DNA of 64,000 nucleotides from Turnera subulata (GCA_028386065.3 JAKUCV010002811.1:3476-67475), one strand, 5' to 3'; counted from the stretch's first letter, positions 47,055 through 58,573 are shown. Numbers and translations: made by a program. Notes: a model not told the origin generated them from the sequence alone.

Positions 47055-49022
47055 TGATGCATGTGAAATATACATAGTTTAGGGCATAATTTTGGATGCA
47101 AATTGTTCCAAATTCATTATGATTATATGCCTCCTATGCAATATTCTACCATATTCCTCCAATGTCCATCCCTTACTGTATGATTAGTGATTTCAGGTGC
47201 ATTTCGATCAATTCAAGAGGATTTCAATGAAGAATGTGAAGATACAACATCAGCCACAGCATGAGCCTGTGGCGGAAACTGTAAGCCTGTCCCTGAGGCT
47301 GTTGTTCATCGAGAATTCAATTGAAGGCCTCAAACCACCCTGAAATCACAAGATTTGCACTGAAGCTCGTTGCCCCCACTTTGATCCAAGAAGTCTTTAT
47401 GACACCTCATCATTGGTAGAAGAAGCAGAAATCAAGTGGAAGGAAAGTTGAAGAAGAACTACAATAGACCCAGGCACAGCATCAACCTGTGCATCCTGCA
47501 AACCCAGAAATTGCAAGAGGAATATAAAATTTACACCACTTGCACCACCTGCTCCACTAGCATAAACAAACATTTTCCTGACGTTCCCAGAGCACTTTTT
47601 AAGGAAAAATGATTAGGCACATGCTACTCAGAGGGAATCCACCTTAAAGAACAATTATCCTCTACAAAGGGCACCTTGGAACTTACAATCCACCAATCAA
47701 CTTGCTGCCCATCACGCCTATCCTGACAACACACGCTGGAAAACTGACGAGCCAACTTGCCCAAACGCCCATACTTTCTAGCAAATAGGAGGAAGAAGAA
47801 CAAAAGAGCTGCACCTACAAAAGAAAAAGAGAGAAGATATGGAAGGGGGCAGAATCCCATCGACAAAGACACCCCTCAAATTTACAGAATTTCTGGAATA
47901 GAGGTGGGACCCAAAAACACCATGGGCCCAAGGGAAACACGATTTTGTAGCCTTTCTGGGCAGTAATCGTGTTTTACCTAACCTCCAGATTGTCCAAAAC
48001 ACTATGCCATTCCATACTTCCATCTGTTTTATAATTTCGATTATGAACTAAACAAACCCTTCCTAGGTTGAAGGGGTGACCATGTTTCTGATTTTAATGC
48101 AATAGATTACTCACATTATGTTCTTAACCCGTCTTTCTTGTTTTGGTTGTTGTAAACTTGCACCATGTCTGAGTCTTGATCAAACCCACGCATGATTATA
48201 GGTGGCTAGGTGAAGGATCGAAAGGAGAAACCTTAGCTACTGGAACAACATCAACCAGCCCTTAGTTTTTAGCTTTTGACGAGAGTTATTAACTAATTGA
48301 GGAACTAGCCTCAACACAAATCTTAATCCCCTGTGTTTGACCGATGCGTGAGCATTAGGAATGTGAGATCCATGGGAGGCACCTGTGAGCGAAAGAGAAT
48401 GGGTGCAGTATAGGTTGAGAGCGCCTGCAAGAACTGATTTTATTAATTGACTCTTTTGCTGTCAACAGCCTCGGCCTGTACACAACACAGCATCAGTCTG
48501 TGGCTAGACCAACAATAGTCAGCCTTCACTCCTTAGCCATTCGAAAGAAGATAGGGAGAGATTGTGGGTTTTAGCATCAACATTAAGCTTCACCCATAAG
48601 TAGACAACTACTCTAGTGACAGGGGGTAGATGGAAGCTTAGGGAACTATTGATAAGATCGAAAGCCGTTGATAGTACTTTAGGTTGGGAGCCCCTTCAAA
48701 ACATCTCATTAGTCACAGCCTCACCCACAGGATCAGCCTGTGACTGAGGCTGTTGAGCAATCTCTACGCATAAAACAGGACATGTGAACCCCGGATGACT
48801 AAGAATCCAGCAAAACTGATACCTTCCCCATTTGATCAGCAGTTACATTTATCTTTCCTGCCTAGTTTAGATTTTAATCATCATTCACCCAAATCCATCC
48901 TTATTTAATTGTTTTCGAGCCTAGTTTGTCTTAAATTGAAAGGAAACAGACTCAGCCCAGTCCCTGTGGATACGACAACCTTGTGCACTTGCAGGAACCT
49001 ACGTTGCAGAAAAACGACATCA
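47055..49022 (+). repeat. Athila 3' LTR
   Basis: Starts TGATGCATGTGAAAT after the polypurine tract and ends GACATCA, 1968 bp. Several CAGCCT/AGGCTG palindromic motifs lie in it (near 47258, 47286, 47472, 48468, 48718). Confidence 0.88.
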
Positions 49023-50480
49023 TAGCTCTGTGAGGTGTGCTCTCACCAAAATAATAGATAATAACAAATAACCAAGGGGTACAGTCGACAATCCCCAAGG
49101 CGCCAGCTCTGTGAGGGGTACTCTCACTAATATACTATCGAGGGGCGTACCCATCTATCTCCTCTTCGTCGTCTCTGTGAGTACAACTCACTATAAATAC
49201 AGGACCCGAGGGGTACCCTCTTCCTCGCTCGGTGGTACCGGTCAACAGCCCCACAATAAAAATTACTTATCTTTTAGTTTACCAGCATGGTAAGTTGTTA
49301 ATGTATTATGTATAAAGTAGTTGTATGCTCTTTAAAAATTCTTGTATCATGTGTGTTTCTTTTCTATCAATACATCTCAAGTACTCAAAGCATGATGACA
49401 ACCACCATAGGTATCATATCGTATAATCAGCACACAACAACAAATATACCATCAACAACAAACATAACATCAGCATGGTAACCAGAGCAAACAAGAGCAT
49501 ACAACACAACAAGCACACAGACAAACAACGTTTGATACAAACAAGAATTTATCACATCATTTACCCATGACCATCAACCCGAGCATTGTAGGCAGTAATG
49601 GCATACCAGGATTTATATGTCCACACCTGAAACTTTACAAACGTCTTGGAAGATTAGGCTATCTCCAACCTTGGCATTATTGGGTTCCTATAATTATAGC
49701 CCAAGCACAATCACAAGTGTACAAATCTACAGGATGATGTGATTCATGCATCGTGTACTAGCTAACTAAATTCCCTGAGATAACCCTTAACCTCACGTGA
49801 TTATATAAAGGATTAGGACCCACCCAAAGTAATCAATTTATAAATCACAATGTTGAAATCTGGAAACTCGTTTGAAAATTAGAAAATTTGTTTCGAAACC
49901 AAGGTTTCATGGTGCCGAATATCATGGAAAGTCTAGCTGACTGGAATAAATCTTTTAATCACAAGTATATATATATATATAGTTTTGGCATAAACAACGA
50001 GCATAAATTTAAGATGTTTTGATGAAAAGAAATTTAACAAATCATACTTCCCATATGAAGCGCACTAAACAAGACATGACACTTAGCCTCTCCTAACTTT
50101 ATGAAAATTGCAATAAAAATGTTGATATAAGTCTCCAAGGGTTAGCATTTAAGCATCGGCCATCATTCTACGTGTTCCTTTACCAGCACAGACACATATA
50201 TATAGAAATCAAACTAAAAAGACCACATGTCGGCTTACATTAAGACAATCCAAATGCTAAGTATATCTTTAGCCAAGTATAGCGTGAGTATAAAATTAAT
50301 GGTTCATTAAAATGAAAGACAAAAGTCGCACCCTGAACTAGACGTGTAGCAATACATCACCATGTAAATGTTCCATCTCCTCTCCGTATTCTAGGAAACC
50401 ATAACATACACATGTCTTGTATTAAGTTACCTCATGACCCCAACACAAGCAACGTTTCATGGCAAGGTTTATATATAATT

Positions 50481-52889
50481 ACTAGTTTCTGCACGTGCAG
50501 CGCACATGGTATTATTATTTTATTTTTTAAATCATTATTAGTGGTACAATTAGTATGTTTTTCGAAATTAATAATGGTAATCATTTAATAATATATTTTC
50601 TTTATGAATTAACGAAAAAAATAACTAAGGTATAATATAAACAATAAGATATAACATTGAATATTATATTTTTAGTTAGATTTTTTTTAAAATATGAAGA
50701 AAAATAATAAACAAATTTTTATTTAAATATCATTACCTAACCTAAAATACAAATTTATTGATAAAATTATTTATAAATTTTATTTTTTCATCAATATTAA
50801 TTTTTTAAATTAATTATATGTTTGTCATCATTTTCAATACTAATTGAGATTTTAATTTTTTTGTATAAGGATTTTTGTAGGAAAAACTTATTTATTTAAT
50901 TTTATTAACTCATTTGATTTGTTCTGCTTACTTACTTTTTTCTAAGCTTATATTAATAAATTTTTCTCTTTTTTGGGTGAGACATAACAAGTTTCTCCTT
51001 GTTATATTATTCGTCTCTAGCTTACTCTTTTAACATTTAAATTTTAATTGTGCCAATATTAAAGTAGAAAATATATTAAGGCAGTATTATGATTAAGTTT
51101 ATTGCACAAGAATTACCCAAAAAAAGTTTATTGCAAGAGAATGCATTGAATAAAATACAATTATATTAAAATTATAATAAGAAACTACCATAATTCACTT
51201 TTGTACTACAGTCTTCTCACTGAAAATAAGATTAATATTAATTTATTTTTAATAATACTTAATAGGATTATTTCTATATATTCAGTTTTTTTGAATGATC
51301 AATATATATTCACTTGAATATAATAAAAACAACATGTCAATCATTATTGTTTAACGATTGTTCTTGATAAAATAGGAGTCATATTAATTTATTATTTTAA
51401 ATACTTAGTAGGTGTATTTTTATATATTCAATTAGTTATAATAAGAATTACATAACAATTATTATAAAATAATATTAAATTGTTAATTCATCATTAATTT
51501 TGGTCATTTATTCATCATTATTAATACTAAATGGGATTATTTATTCATTTTTGGTTGTTTCATTGAGTTCATGATTTTATATATGGAATAAATATTGATA
51601 GATATAGATATTCCATTAATTATAATATGAACTACATATCAATTCATTGTCTGTATGACAACTCGTATTATTATTTGACGGTTCTTTACGATAAAATAGG
51701 AGTAATATTAATATATTTTTTTAACACTTAGTAGGAGTACTTTTACATAATCATTTAATTATAATAATAATTATATGTCAATTATTATAAAATAAGAATA
51801 TGATATTAATTTATCATTATTTTTTTGTCATTAATTTGTACTTAGTGGGATTGTTTCTATATTTTTGTTTATTTCGCTGAGTCCATGTTTTTATATTTAG
51901 TATATAGATATAAATAGATATAGATATTTGTTTAATTATAATATGAACTACATATCAATTCATTATTTCTACGATAGTTCGTCATAATAAGATATTGTGA
52001 CGAATATAAAAGTAAAATATTAATTAATTATTATTAATACTAAATAGAGTTATTTTTTATTTTTATGTATTATTTAAGTTGGTGCTTTTAGATATAATAT
52101 AGGTAAACTATATGTCGTTTGTTAATATATGACATGTAGTCTCAATAAAATAGGAGTAAAATATTAATTTATCATTATTAGTACTAAGTAGGGTTATTTA
52201 TGTATTTTCGGCTATTTTGTTGTTTCATGTTTCGCTGTCTTCGTGCTTTTATAGATAGTATAGGTATAGATTATAGATAATATAGATAGATATAGATATT
52301 TGTTTAATTATAATATGAACTATATATCAATTCATTATTTCTATGACAATTCGTCATAATAAACTATTGTGACGTACATAAAAGTAAAATATTAATTTAT
52401 TATTATTATTACTAAATAGAGTTATTTTTTATTTTTATGTATTGTTTAAGTTAATTGGTGCTTTTAGATATAATATAGATAAACTACATGTCGTTTGTTA
52501 TTATATGACGTGTCGTCTCAATAAAATAAGAGTACAACATTAATTTATTATTATTAGTACTAAGTAGGATTATTTATGTATTTTTGGTTGCTTCGCTATT
52601 TCGTGTTTCGATGTCTTTGTGCTTTTATAGATAGTACAGATATAATAAATAAGGGTATTTTAGTCTTATTATCAATCATATATATATATTGATTAATGTA
52701 GATATATATAAATTAAGTAGGGGTATTTACGTTTTTTAATTTTGCAAGTTTGGGGACTTCGTGCTTTTAATAGAATAGGAGTAAAAAATTAATTTATTAT
52801 TATTAGTACTGAGTAGGCTTATTTATATATTATCGGCTGTTTCGTTGTTTCGTGTTTTGTTGTCTTCGTGCTTTTATAGATAGTATAGA
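50481..52889 (-). mobile_element. Helitron-like non-autonomous element with internal repeats
   Basis: Minus-strand start TCTATACTATCTATAAAAGC (52889) follows an A. The minus-strand end has the palindrome CTGCACGTGCAG followed by AAACTAGT, where CTAGT fits the Helitron CTRRT terminus (50481-50485). The next base is A rather than the expected T. The body is very AT-rich, non-coding, and contains several more copies of the start-like sequence (TTCGTGCTTTTATAGATAG and variants near 51570, 51875, 52250, 52615). Confidence 0.55.
51955..52640 (-). repeat. Two tandem ~370-bp units inside the Helitron-like element
   Basis: The blocks at 51955-52300 and 52327-52640 are collinear: TCAATTCATTATTTCTA, CGTCATAATAA, GTAAAATATTAATT, ATGTCGTTTGTTA and GTGCTTTTATAGATAGTA occur in the same order. 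Confidence 0.8.
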
Positions 52890-54270
52890 TAATGGAACAG
52901 AGGACCATGAGTACTTTAAAAATATAATGTCATAATCGATCTCAACCATAAACAAAAATGATAGAAATCGGGTCATTACCTGTTCAACTGAATCGGCCAT
53001 AAATAATGGCGAAGTCGATCAACGAACCACTCAAACTACTACCAGAACATGCCACAAAAAACCTGGCCTCCATCGACACAACAGCCCAAAACCAAAGCCA
53101 TTCCATCAAACCCCCCATCAATTCCACCAAAATCGCCATCTCGTCAACATAGCCCAAAGAAAACCCGATGAATCACAAAAACCCCCAAAGGTCTAGTAGA
53201 GGAAAAGGAAGAGGAGAAGAAAACAAAATAAAAGGAAGAAATAGGGGACGCGGCGTGAATTATACGGTTGTGGCGAAATCCCGTCGCGACCCAAACCTCG
53301 CACTGCCCGCGCCACCACCTTCGTTGCAGCGACGGCAACGATTAGGAGGAGGAGAACGGTGGTGGGTTAGCTGGAGGAAGAAAAAGTTGTGGGTTTGAGG
53401 GAGAGACATGGGTTCAGGGGGCAGCTGAAATGAGAGAGAAAAGAAAAGAAAAAGAGAGGACAAAGAGTGAAAGAGATGATTATATACTCATGCTTTAGGT
53501 TAGGGATTACACCGGAACCAAAACGGCGTCGTTTTAATTCAAAATGACGACACTCCATCCACAGCCCCTCCTCTAGTCAACCCCATGGTCAAAACTCAAC
53601 ATATTGTGTGTTTTATATTTTGGTACAACCAAAACTACGTAGTTTTAAACAAAACTACACCCATCATTGTGTTTTATACCAAAACTCAATTTATACAACC
53701 TAGAAGAAATACTTGGAGATGAAATTGAATAATTCGAGAAATAAAATAAAAGAAAAAAAACAAAAACAAAATATCATGACCAAGAAAATAATTCCAAAGA
53801 ATTCTATAAGGGCAAAATTGGAAATTAAATTCTAAAAAGCCGAAAGTTCCATAATAAATAAATACCAAAAATTCGGGACGTTGCATTACGTACCCGAGTG
53901 ACCAGGGTCAAGACCACGTTGTTCTAAATATGGCACTAATCATCCACTTGCATCATCAAAAGCATCATCATGTGATCAGCAAGAATCAATCAAAAAGAGT
54001 TTAGTGTTACCTCTTGTAGTCATCCTCTAGTTCCTTGTAGTGGGTTGAGTTCTACACCCACCTTCTTACCACTTCTAAGCTCAATGGTTGATCCTCTTCT
54101 GGATTCCTCCTTACTAGACTACTGCTGATGTCTGCCACAAGAATTCTCCAGAGTTTCTGCCTAAGAATATATCTCTACGCTTGGAGAAGTAGAGTTTCTC
54201 CAAGCAACAGAAGCTTATGAGTGTGTATGTAAGAAAAATTGTGCGTCCCTTGAAATGAGTGTGAGGGGTC

Positions 54271-54280
54271 CTATTTATAG
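54271..54280 (-). promoter_or_regulatory. TATA box of family C LTR
   Basis: Minus-strand CTATAAATAG, followed by GGACCCCTCACAC and a plausible leader. Confidence 0.6.
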
Positions 54281-54410
54281 TGTTTTGGGAAGCCTAGGGG
54301 AGTGGACCTTCTTAATGGTGAATATTATGCCCGAAAATCTGGTCCAAAACAGCGTAGCATCGAATCGGAAACAAAAATCGGGGAAAATAGCATTTCTTGA
54401 CGTCCATGAT

Positions 54411-54491
54411 CGCTGTGACCAGCGGTTATTGACTGGAAGACCGCCATGACCTGCGGTCATGGCTACAAGACCGCTAGGACCTGGCGGTCAT
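54411..54491 (-). repeat. Three GACC/GGTC palindromic units, 30-bp period
   Basis: Units start at 54411, 54441 and 54471. The best is ATGACC-TGC-GGTCAT within CCATGACCTGCGGTCATGG; the others are degenerate (GTGACCAGCGGTTAT, AGGACCTGGCGGTCAT). They lie 130-210 bp upstream of the TATA box. Confidence 0.85.
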
Positions 54492-55125
54492 CCCGAGATG
54501 TTCGCTGAGTCCTTCCGATTTTGTGTGTTCTTTCCATTTGTAGATTCCATTCTCCCTAATTCAGAACTAATTTTTTCCTGCTGCGTAATGAATCCCTAGT
54601 CAACCCAGAGACACTTCATTACTTGATTACTACTCCTCCAAATCATTCCATAATTGATTGATTGCACATAAACACCCATTTTAAGCAAAATCATACCAAA
54701 AACACATAATCTAATTAAATGATGATTTAATTCTGATTTTCTACCAAAATCAAAGCTAAAATTAACCTGCAAGAAATGTGTTAATGGGGTAGTTAAACTC
54801 TGGAGAGTTAGCTTGGGCCCTTAAACCCATTCTTGACCCAAAGATAAATCATCTCAATATAATCGGATTGAAAATGAATAAAAGGCCCAAGCAATAAAAT
54901 ATATTCCAGCATCCTTATTATATATTTTATCGTAAGATTAAATCATCTAATTAATCCTAGAGTTCAAATACGTGAAGGTCCAAATTACCAAAATATATTA
55001 TTTCTACCAAGTTAAATTCTTAACACATTATTCTTAGGATTGAATCATCTCATCAATTCCAGGTCTAAGTATGTTTAAAATCCTATTTTAGTACAAAAAC
55101 GTGGGTCAAATTTGGGTGTTTACAC

Positions 55126-55925
55126 TAATCCACTTGCCCCCAAATCCCATTGTCTTCATCACTTGCATCAGATAGGGCCAGTAGATAGAATCATAAGCTT
55201 CTCGAATATCTAGCTTCCAAATCACTGATTTACTCTTATCTCGTGTCAAAGAATGAACAAAATCTTTGCTGCTAGCATGGCTCCATCATAAATATTACTT
55301 CCTTCAACAAAGGCGAATTGCCTCCAGTTTATAATTGAATTGAGGACCGGTTTCATTCTCATGGCAAGAATTTTTGAGATGATTTTATATATAGTGCTCA
55401 CAAGTGTTATCGTTCAGAACTGATCCAGTGGTGCCGCCTCTTTTTTGGCAATAAGGGTAATGTAAAAAGCATTTAGGCCTTTCGGTAATTTGCCATTCTA
55501 AAAAAACTGATTTATTAGGTCAAAAGAGATCTTCCATAATCATTTCCCAACCCTTCGTGTAGAATTATAGGTTGTATCCATCCGGCCCAGGTGGTTTAGC
55601 ACCATCACAAGACTACAACGCTTTATTTCTTCCATTCTAACTATAGTTTCCAATGCCTCCGCCTCATCACTTCTGATTTTTGGAAATGGAATGCACCCGA
55701 TCGATGGCCCGAACTTGCAGTCGTCGGAGAACAAATTGCTATAGTACTTGACTACTTCCTTCTTGATTTCTGATGTTTCCTCCAGCCTTCGATTCCCTGA
55801 TTCTTTTTCTCTTTAGGTCGGACAGTTCTCTTGCTTTCGATGCTAGCCCCCTTGCCATTGTATTATCTCTCTATATTTGCACTCCCTGCTGAGGTTTCTC
55901 GTAAAATGGTCCCCAAACAACAAGA
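55126..55925 (-). pseudogene. LINE reverse transcriptase remnant
   Basis: Read on the minus strand across several stops and frames: KPPGPDGY, WEMIMEDLF, LNAFYITLIAKKEAAP, then LAMRMKPVLN, QFAFVEGSNIYDGAMLA and LDIREAYDSIYWPYL. These are the N-terminal RT motifs of plant L1-type LINEs. The catalytic FADD motif would lie beyond 55126, where the family C LTR begins. Confidence 0.75.
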
Positions 55926-56283
55926 GTTTTTATGGGGAGGGGTGACGGATTAGAAGAAGGTGTGTATGATTGCTTGGTCCAAGATTACTTTGCCAAAATC
56001 GCAGAGCAGTTTGGGTGTGGAATCCTAGTTGCTAAAAAATCAGTGCCTACTTTCCAAATGGATGAGGAGATTTCGTGTTCAAGAGGGTCATTTGTGGCAA
56101 CGGATTGTGCGCTCAAAGTGTGCAATCCCGTCTCCCCCTTTTTCTCCAGCTTTTGACCTCCAACGGGCTTCTCCAATGTGGACTAACTTTGTGAGAAGCG
56201 GTGAGTTTCCGGGCATTTTGGGCAAGGCTCAGTCCACTGACCTTGCTGCACGAGTTGGGAAAGGCAATCAGTTACGGTTCTAG
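55926..56283 (+). pseudogene. Second LINE remnant, post-RT region, opposite strand
   Basis: On the plus strand across frames: FLWGG, KKVCMIAWSKITLPK, LLSKWMRRFRVQEGHLWQRI, then DLAARVGKGNQLRF. These blocks normally follow the RT in plant LINEs (WKKVCMPKSEGGLG..., VGNGERIRFW...). It meets the minus-strand LINE remnant head to head near 55925. Confidence 0.65.
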
Positions 56284-56327
56284 TTGATTTGTGGTCCTCC
56301 TTGGGCTGTCTTAAGGATGGAGACGCA

Positions 56328-56622
56328 TGAGGGAAAAAATGGATTTTTGGTCCCTGTTCTCGCCTCGATTTATAAATGTAATCATTGTACCCAATTTTTA
56401 TGATTTCGGTTCTTGTACTCCACATTTTTATTAAATTTGGTACTTCTGGACAGTCATCATGAGAGATTTAAATTGCACCAATCAATTGATGACATGTGTC
56501 CGAAAGTACCAAATTTAATGAAAATGTGGAGTACAAGAACCAAAATCCACAAAAATTGAGAACAATGACCACATTTAAAAATTGAGGCGAATACAGGGAC
56601 CGAAAATCCACTTTATCCTCGC
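56328..56622. mobile_element. Fold-back MITE with long inverted arms
   Basis: The left arm (GGATTTTTGGTCCCTGT from 56341) is matched by the right arm GGGACCGAAAATCC ending at 56609. The pairing continues inwards for about 110 bases on each side (TTCTTGTACTCCACATTTT, ATTAAATTTGGTACTT). No coding capacity. Outer borders and target duplication are uncertain. Confidence 0.75.
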
Positions 56623-57167
56623 TCGAGTGTTCTTCTCTGGTGGATGTCAAACGTATGGAGCATGGGCTGGTGTGCCCATGCTATTGAACTCGAGCTTTAT
56701 ATAGTTGGGAGTTGGAGGCTTGTCGTTAACTCCAAAATGACCGGATATGGAGGATGGCTGGGTGTGGATGGAGACGCATGACTAGAATTTTTTTTTTTGT
56801 TTTGGAGTAAAGATGGGATTGGTCGGAGAAGAAGGAGATAGGTGAAGAATAGGTCGAAAATTCCTCAGCATCAACAGCTTCCTTTGGCTCAGTAACGCAA
56901 TCATTTTTGTTTTCAGGCTTTATAATGAGGAGGAAGACGACGAGTGTGAATTGGTGAGGAGATTATTGGTGGTATAATAGCAAGCTTGACCTCGTGTAGT
57001 GAAAGCTAAAACTTAAACAACCAGCAATGGCAAACCCCAAGAGAATATTTTTATTGTGAATGAGGGAAAGGATTACACAGATTGTCAAGAGTAAAACAAC
57101 ATAACAATAAACCAAGAAGGGAGGTGAGAGAGACAAGAAACTTCTACAAGCTATTCGTTACTCTCCT
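56623..57167. other. Degenerate intergenic DNA
   Basis: No gene seen. A 16-bp sequence, GGATGGAGACGCATGA, at 56764-56779 repeats that at 56315-56330. Confidence 0.5.
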
Positions 57168-57476
57168 CTAGAATTCTCTTTGGTATTTATCTGTGTATCC
57201 GGGTTTCTCGTACGAACAGTTATCCTCTGTTGTCAGTATTCCCACAATAAAATCCTTTAGCCTTCTTGAAGGTTGTCTCACACGAGTGCTATGTCTAACT
57301 GCAGGCTCATCAACACTTGCTTTGTTTTGGGCTTCATAGGAAACAGTCTCATTGGCCAGGCCCTCTGCTTGGGCTTCATTATCTCCAAACCCAATATTAT
57401 TCTCCCCTGCTAAATCCGTATTCATAACACCTCGCGTACAGTCGGTATTAGGAAAAGCAACAGCAGTCGCATGCAT
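57168..57476 (-). pseudogene. Ty1/copia polyprotein fragment
   Basis: A 102-residue open frame contains VRHSTRVRQPSRRLKDFIVG. The R-STR-R-P---LKD pattern is the conserved linker between integrase and reverse transcriptase in plant copia elements. Neither flank shows RT or integrase core motifs, so only a scrap remains. Confidence 0.6.
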
Positions 57477-57691
57477 GCATGCAGGGATATTATAATGATG
57501 ACATAGATATGAATGGTTTCAGAAGTAAATACCAAGAGCAGACAGAGAGACAGGCTCTTAATTATTTAGATCACATGTACATGATAGTATTTAACAAATA
57601 GAGAGAGATACAAAGGCGAAGCCAACCGACCGGGTGACCGACTAGAGCAAGCTAGGGTGGTGGCTATTTATTAGACCCACAACGACATATA

Positions 57692-57945
57692 TGTTAAAGT
57701 AATAAACCCAAAATCGGTCTTAGCGCCTCAACCATCAGCTTAAGCATTTAATTGGGATGGTCACTTGACATGGTAGTGGAGCCATAATGATCAAACGGTC
57801 GCGTGTTCGAATTCCTACGCCTCCCTCTTTGTTGAATTAAAAATTACAAGGTATGAACGGGCCTGTGTAAATTTCAGGCTCAAAGGGCTTTCACTTGAGG
57901 GAGGATGCTAGAGTAATAAACCCCAAACCGGTCTTGGGTTTATTA
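57692..57945 (+). mobile_element. Short non-coding repeat, SINE-like
   Basis: GTAATAAACCCAAAATCGGTCTT at the left recurs as GTAATAAACCCCAAACCGGTCTT near 57911. Between them is ACATGGTAGTGGAGCC, resembling a pol III A box, and TGTTCGAATTCC, resembling a B box, about 35 bp later. This fits a tRNA-derived SINE, but a clear A-tail and target duplication are lacking. Confidence 0.35.
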
Positions 57946-57974
57946 CTGTAACAATATATATGTGATGGCACAAT

Positions 57975-58345
57975 TATTTAATTACAGACGACGACATCAT
58001 ATGTAACCTTACCCCAAGTAACATTGACTTGGACCTTGCCGACGGCATCTCTTGAGGTGGGAAGGTTGCAGAGCCATCAACAAAGGTGTTAATTTAAGAT
58101 TTGGAAGCGGCATCAAGCAGGTCAGCGCTGATGACGAGGCGGGTGTTGGTTTGGACATGGAGTTGGGATATGTCGAGTGGAATGTCGTCCCCAATCTTGA
58201 CTGCCACTGCCAGGTCGTTGGGCCTCTGAAACAGCTCCTTCTGCCCTCCATATTCACCCTCAACCCATCCATAAACCAGAGCCGGATTATCGGGTGCGTC
58301 AATAACTATGACCTGAACAGTGGCCGTCACCGTAGTGTCTGCCAT
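57975..58345 (-). pseudogene. Small decayed gene, possibly DUF6598-like
   Basis: A TATA box (58451-58460) and a plausible leader precede the ATG at 58345 (MADTTVTATVQVIVIDAP). The frame runs through VYGWVEGEYGGQKELFQRP, GDDIPLDISQLHV and LVISADLLDAASKS to TAA at 58094. Beyond the stop the same frame reads FVDGSATFPPQ, then a one-base shift gives VGKVQVNVTWGKVTYDVVV with a stop near 57982. The YG-I-a-YG / LF-R / aDL-D pattern recalls the plant DUF6598 family, with the VTWG end in the right place. That match is from memory. One nonsense change and one frameshift suggest a recent pseudogene, unless the 80-residue form is used. Confidence 0.5.
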
Positions 58346-58450
58346 TTTTTCACTCAAATTTCGATCACAGGATATCTTCTTCTCTTTTTGAATCTGTCTA
58401 ATTAACTTGCACTCAGTCTATGTGATGAGCAATGATGACAAGCCAACCCC

Positions 58451-58460
58451 CCTTTATATA
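58451..58460 (-). promoter_or_regulatory. TATA box of the small gene
   Basis: Minus-strand TATATAAAGG about 105 bp upstream of the ATG at 58345. A hAT-type MITE sits about 115 bp further upstream. Confidence 0.65.
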
Positions 58461-58573
58461 GCCCATGCAGTACGTTCTAGGTCATGTGTACGTACCCCAG
58501 ATTCTTAACTACCATATTCCCTTGTACTTTATTTACATATACTCCACGTGTATCACAACGTTTTGGCGATGTG

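Larger units (their letters stand above)
29210..49022 (+). mobile_element. Athila-lineage Ty3/gypsy element, decayed, with nested insertion
   Basis: A truncated 5' LTR, a tRNA-Asp-type primer site, gag, protease, reverse transcriptase, RNase H and integrase in that order, an extra ORF and a 3' LTR at 47055-49022 define an Athila-type element. The gag is split at 30392/38174 by the family B element. All genes carry stops and frameshifts, so the copy is dead. ACAGGCTNAGCCTGT-type palindromes are scattered through its whole length. Without the 7781-bp insert it would be about 12 kb in this window. Confidence 0.9.
49023..53885 (-). repeat. Inverted family-B-like LTR, truncated and interrupted
   Basis: On the minus strand it begins TGCAACGTCCCGAATTTTTGG at 53885 and follows the family B LTR order: TACGTAGTTTTGG, AACGACGCCGTTTTGG, a TATATAAT box near 53481-53490, a pyrimidine-rich leader, then near 49210 GGGGCTGTTGACCGG. 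The 3' end is lost at the Athila border (49022/49023). A Helitron-like insertion fills 50481-52889. It is clearly diverged from the young copies. Confidence 0.72.
53886..55125 (-). repeat. Inverted LTR of family C (probably solo)
   Basis: On the minus strand it starts TGTAAACACCCAAATTTGACCC at 55125 and has a CTATAAATAG box at 54271-54280. Just upstream of that box are palindromic GACC/GGTC motifs. No internal sequence or second LTR is present. The minus-strand 3' border is approximate. It was inserted into a LINE, whose reading frame stops exactly at 55126. Copy 1 is at 1206-1826. Confidence 0.65.

Noticed and set aside
50481..52889. Alternative reading of the AT-rich insert as a hAT or Mutator MITE
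   Set aside because: No terminal inverted repeats or target duplication; the ends fit a Helitron better, though not perfectly.
53168..53398. 76-residue frame near the start of the inverted family-B-like LTR
   Set aside because: Lies within the GC-rich LTR leader and overlaps minus-strand frames; no recognisable protein feature.
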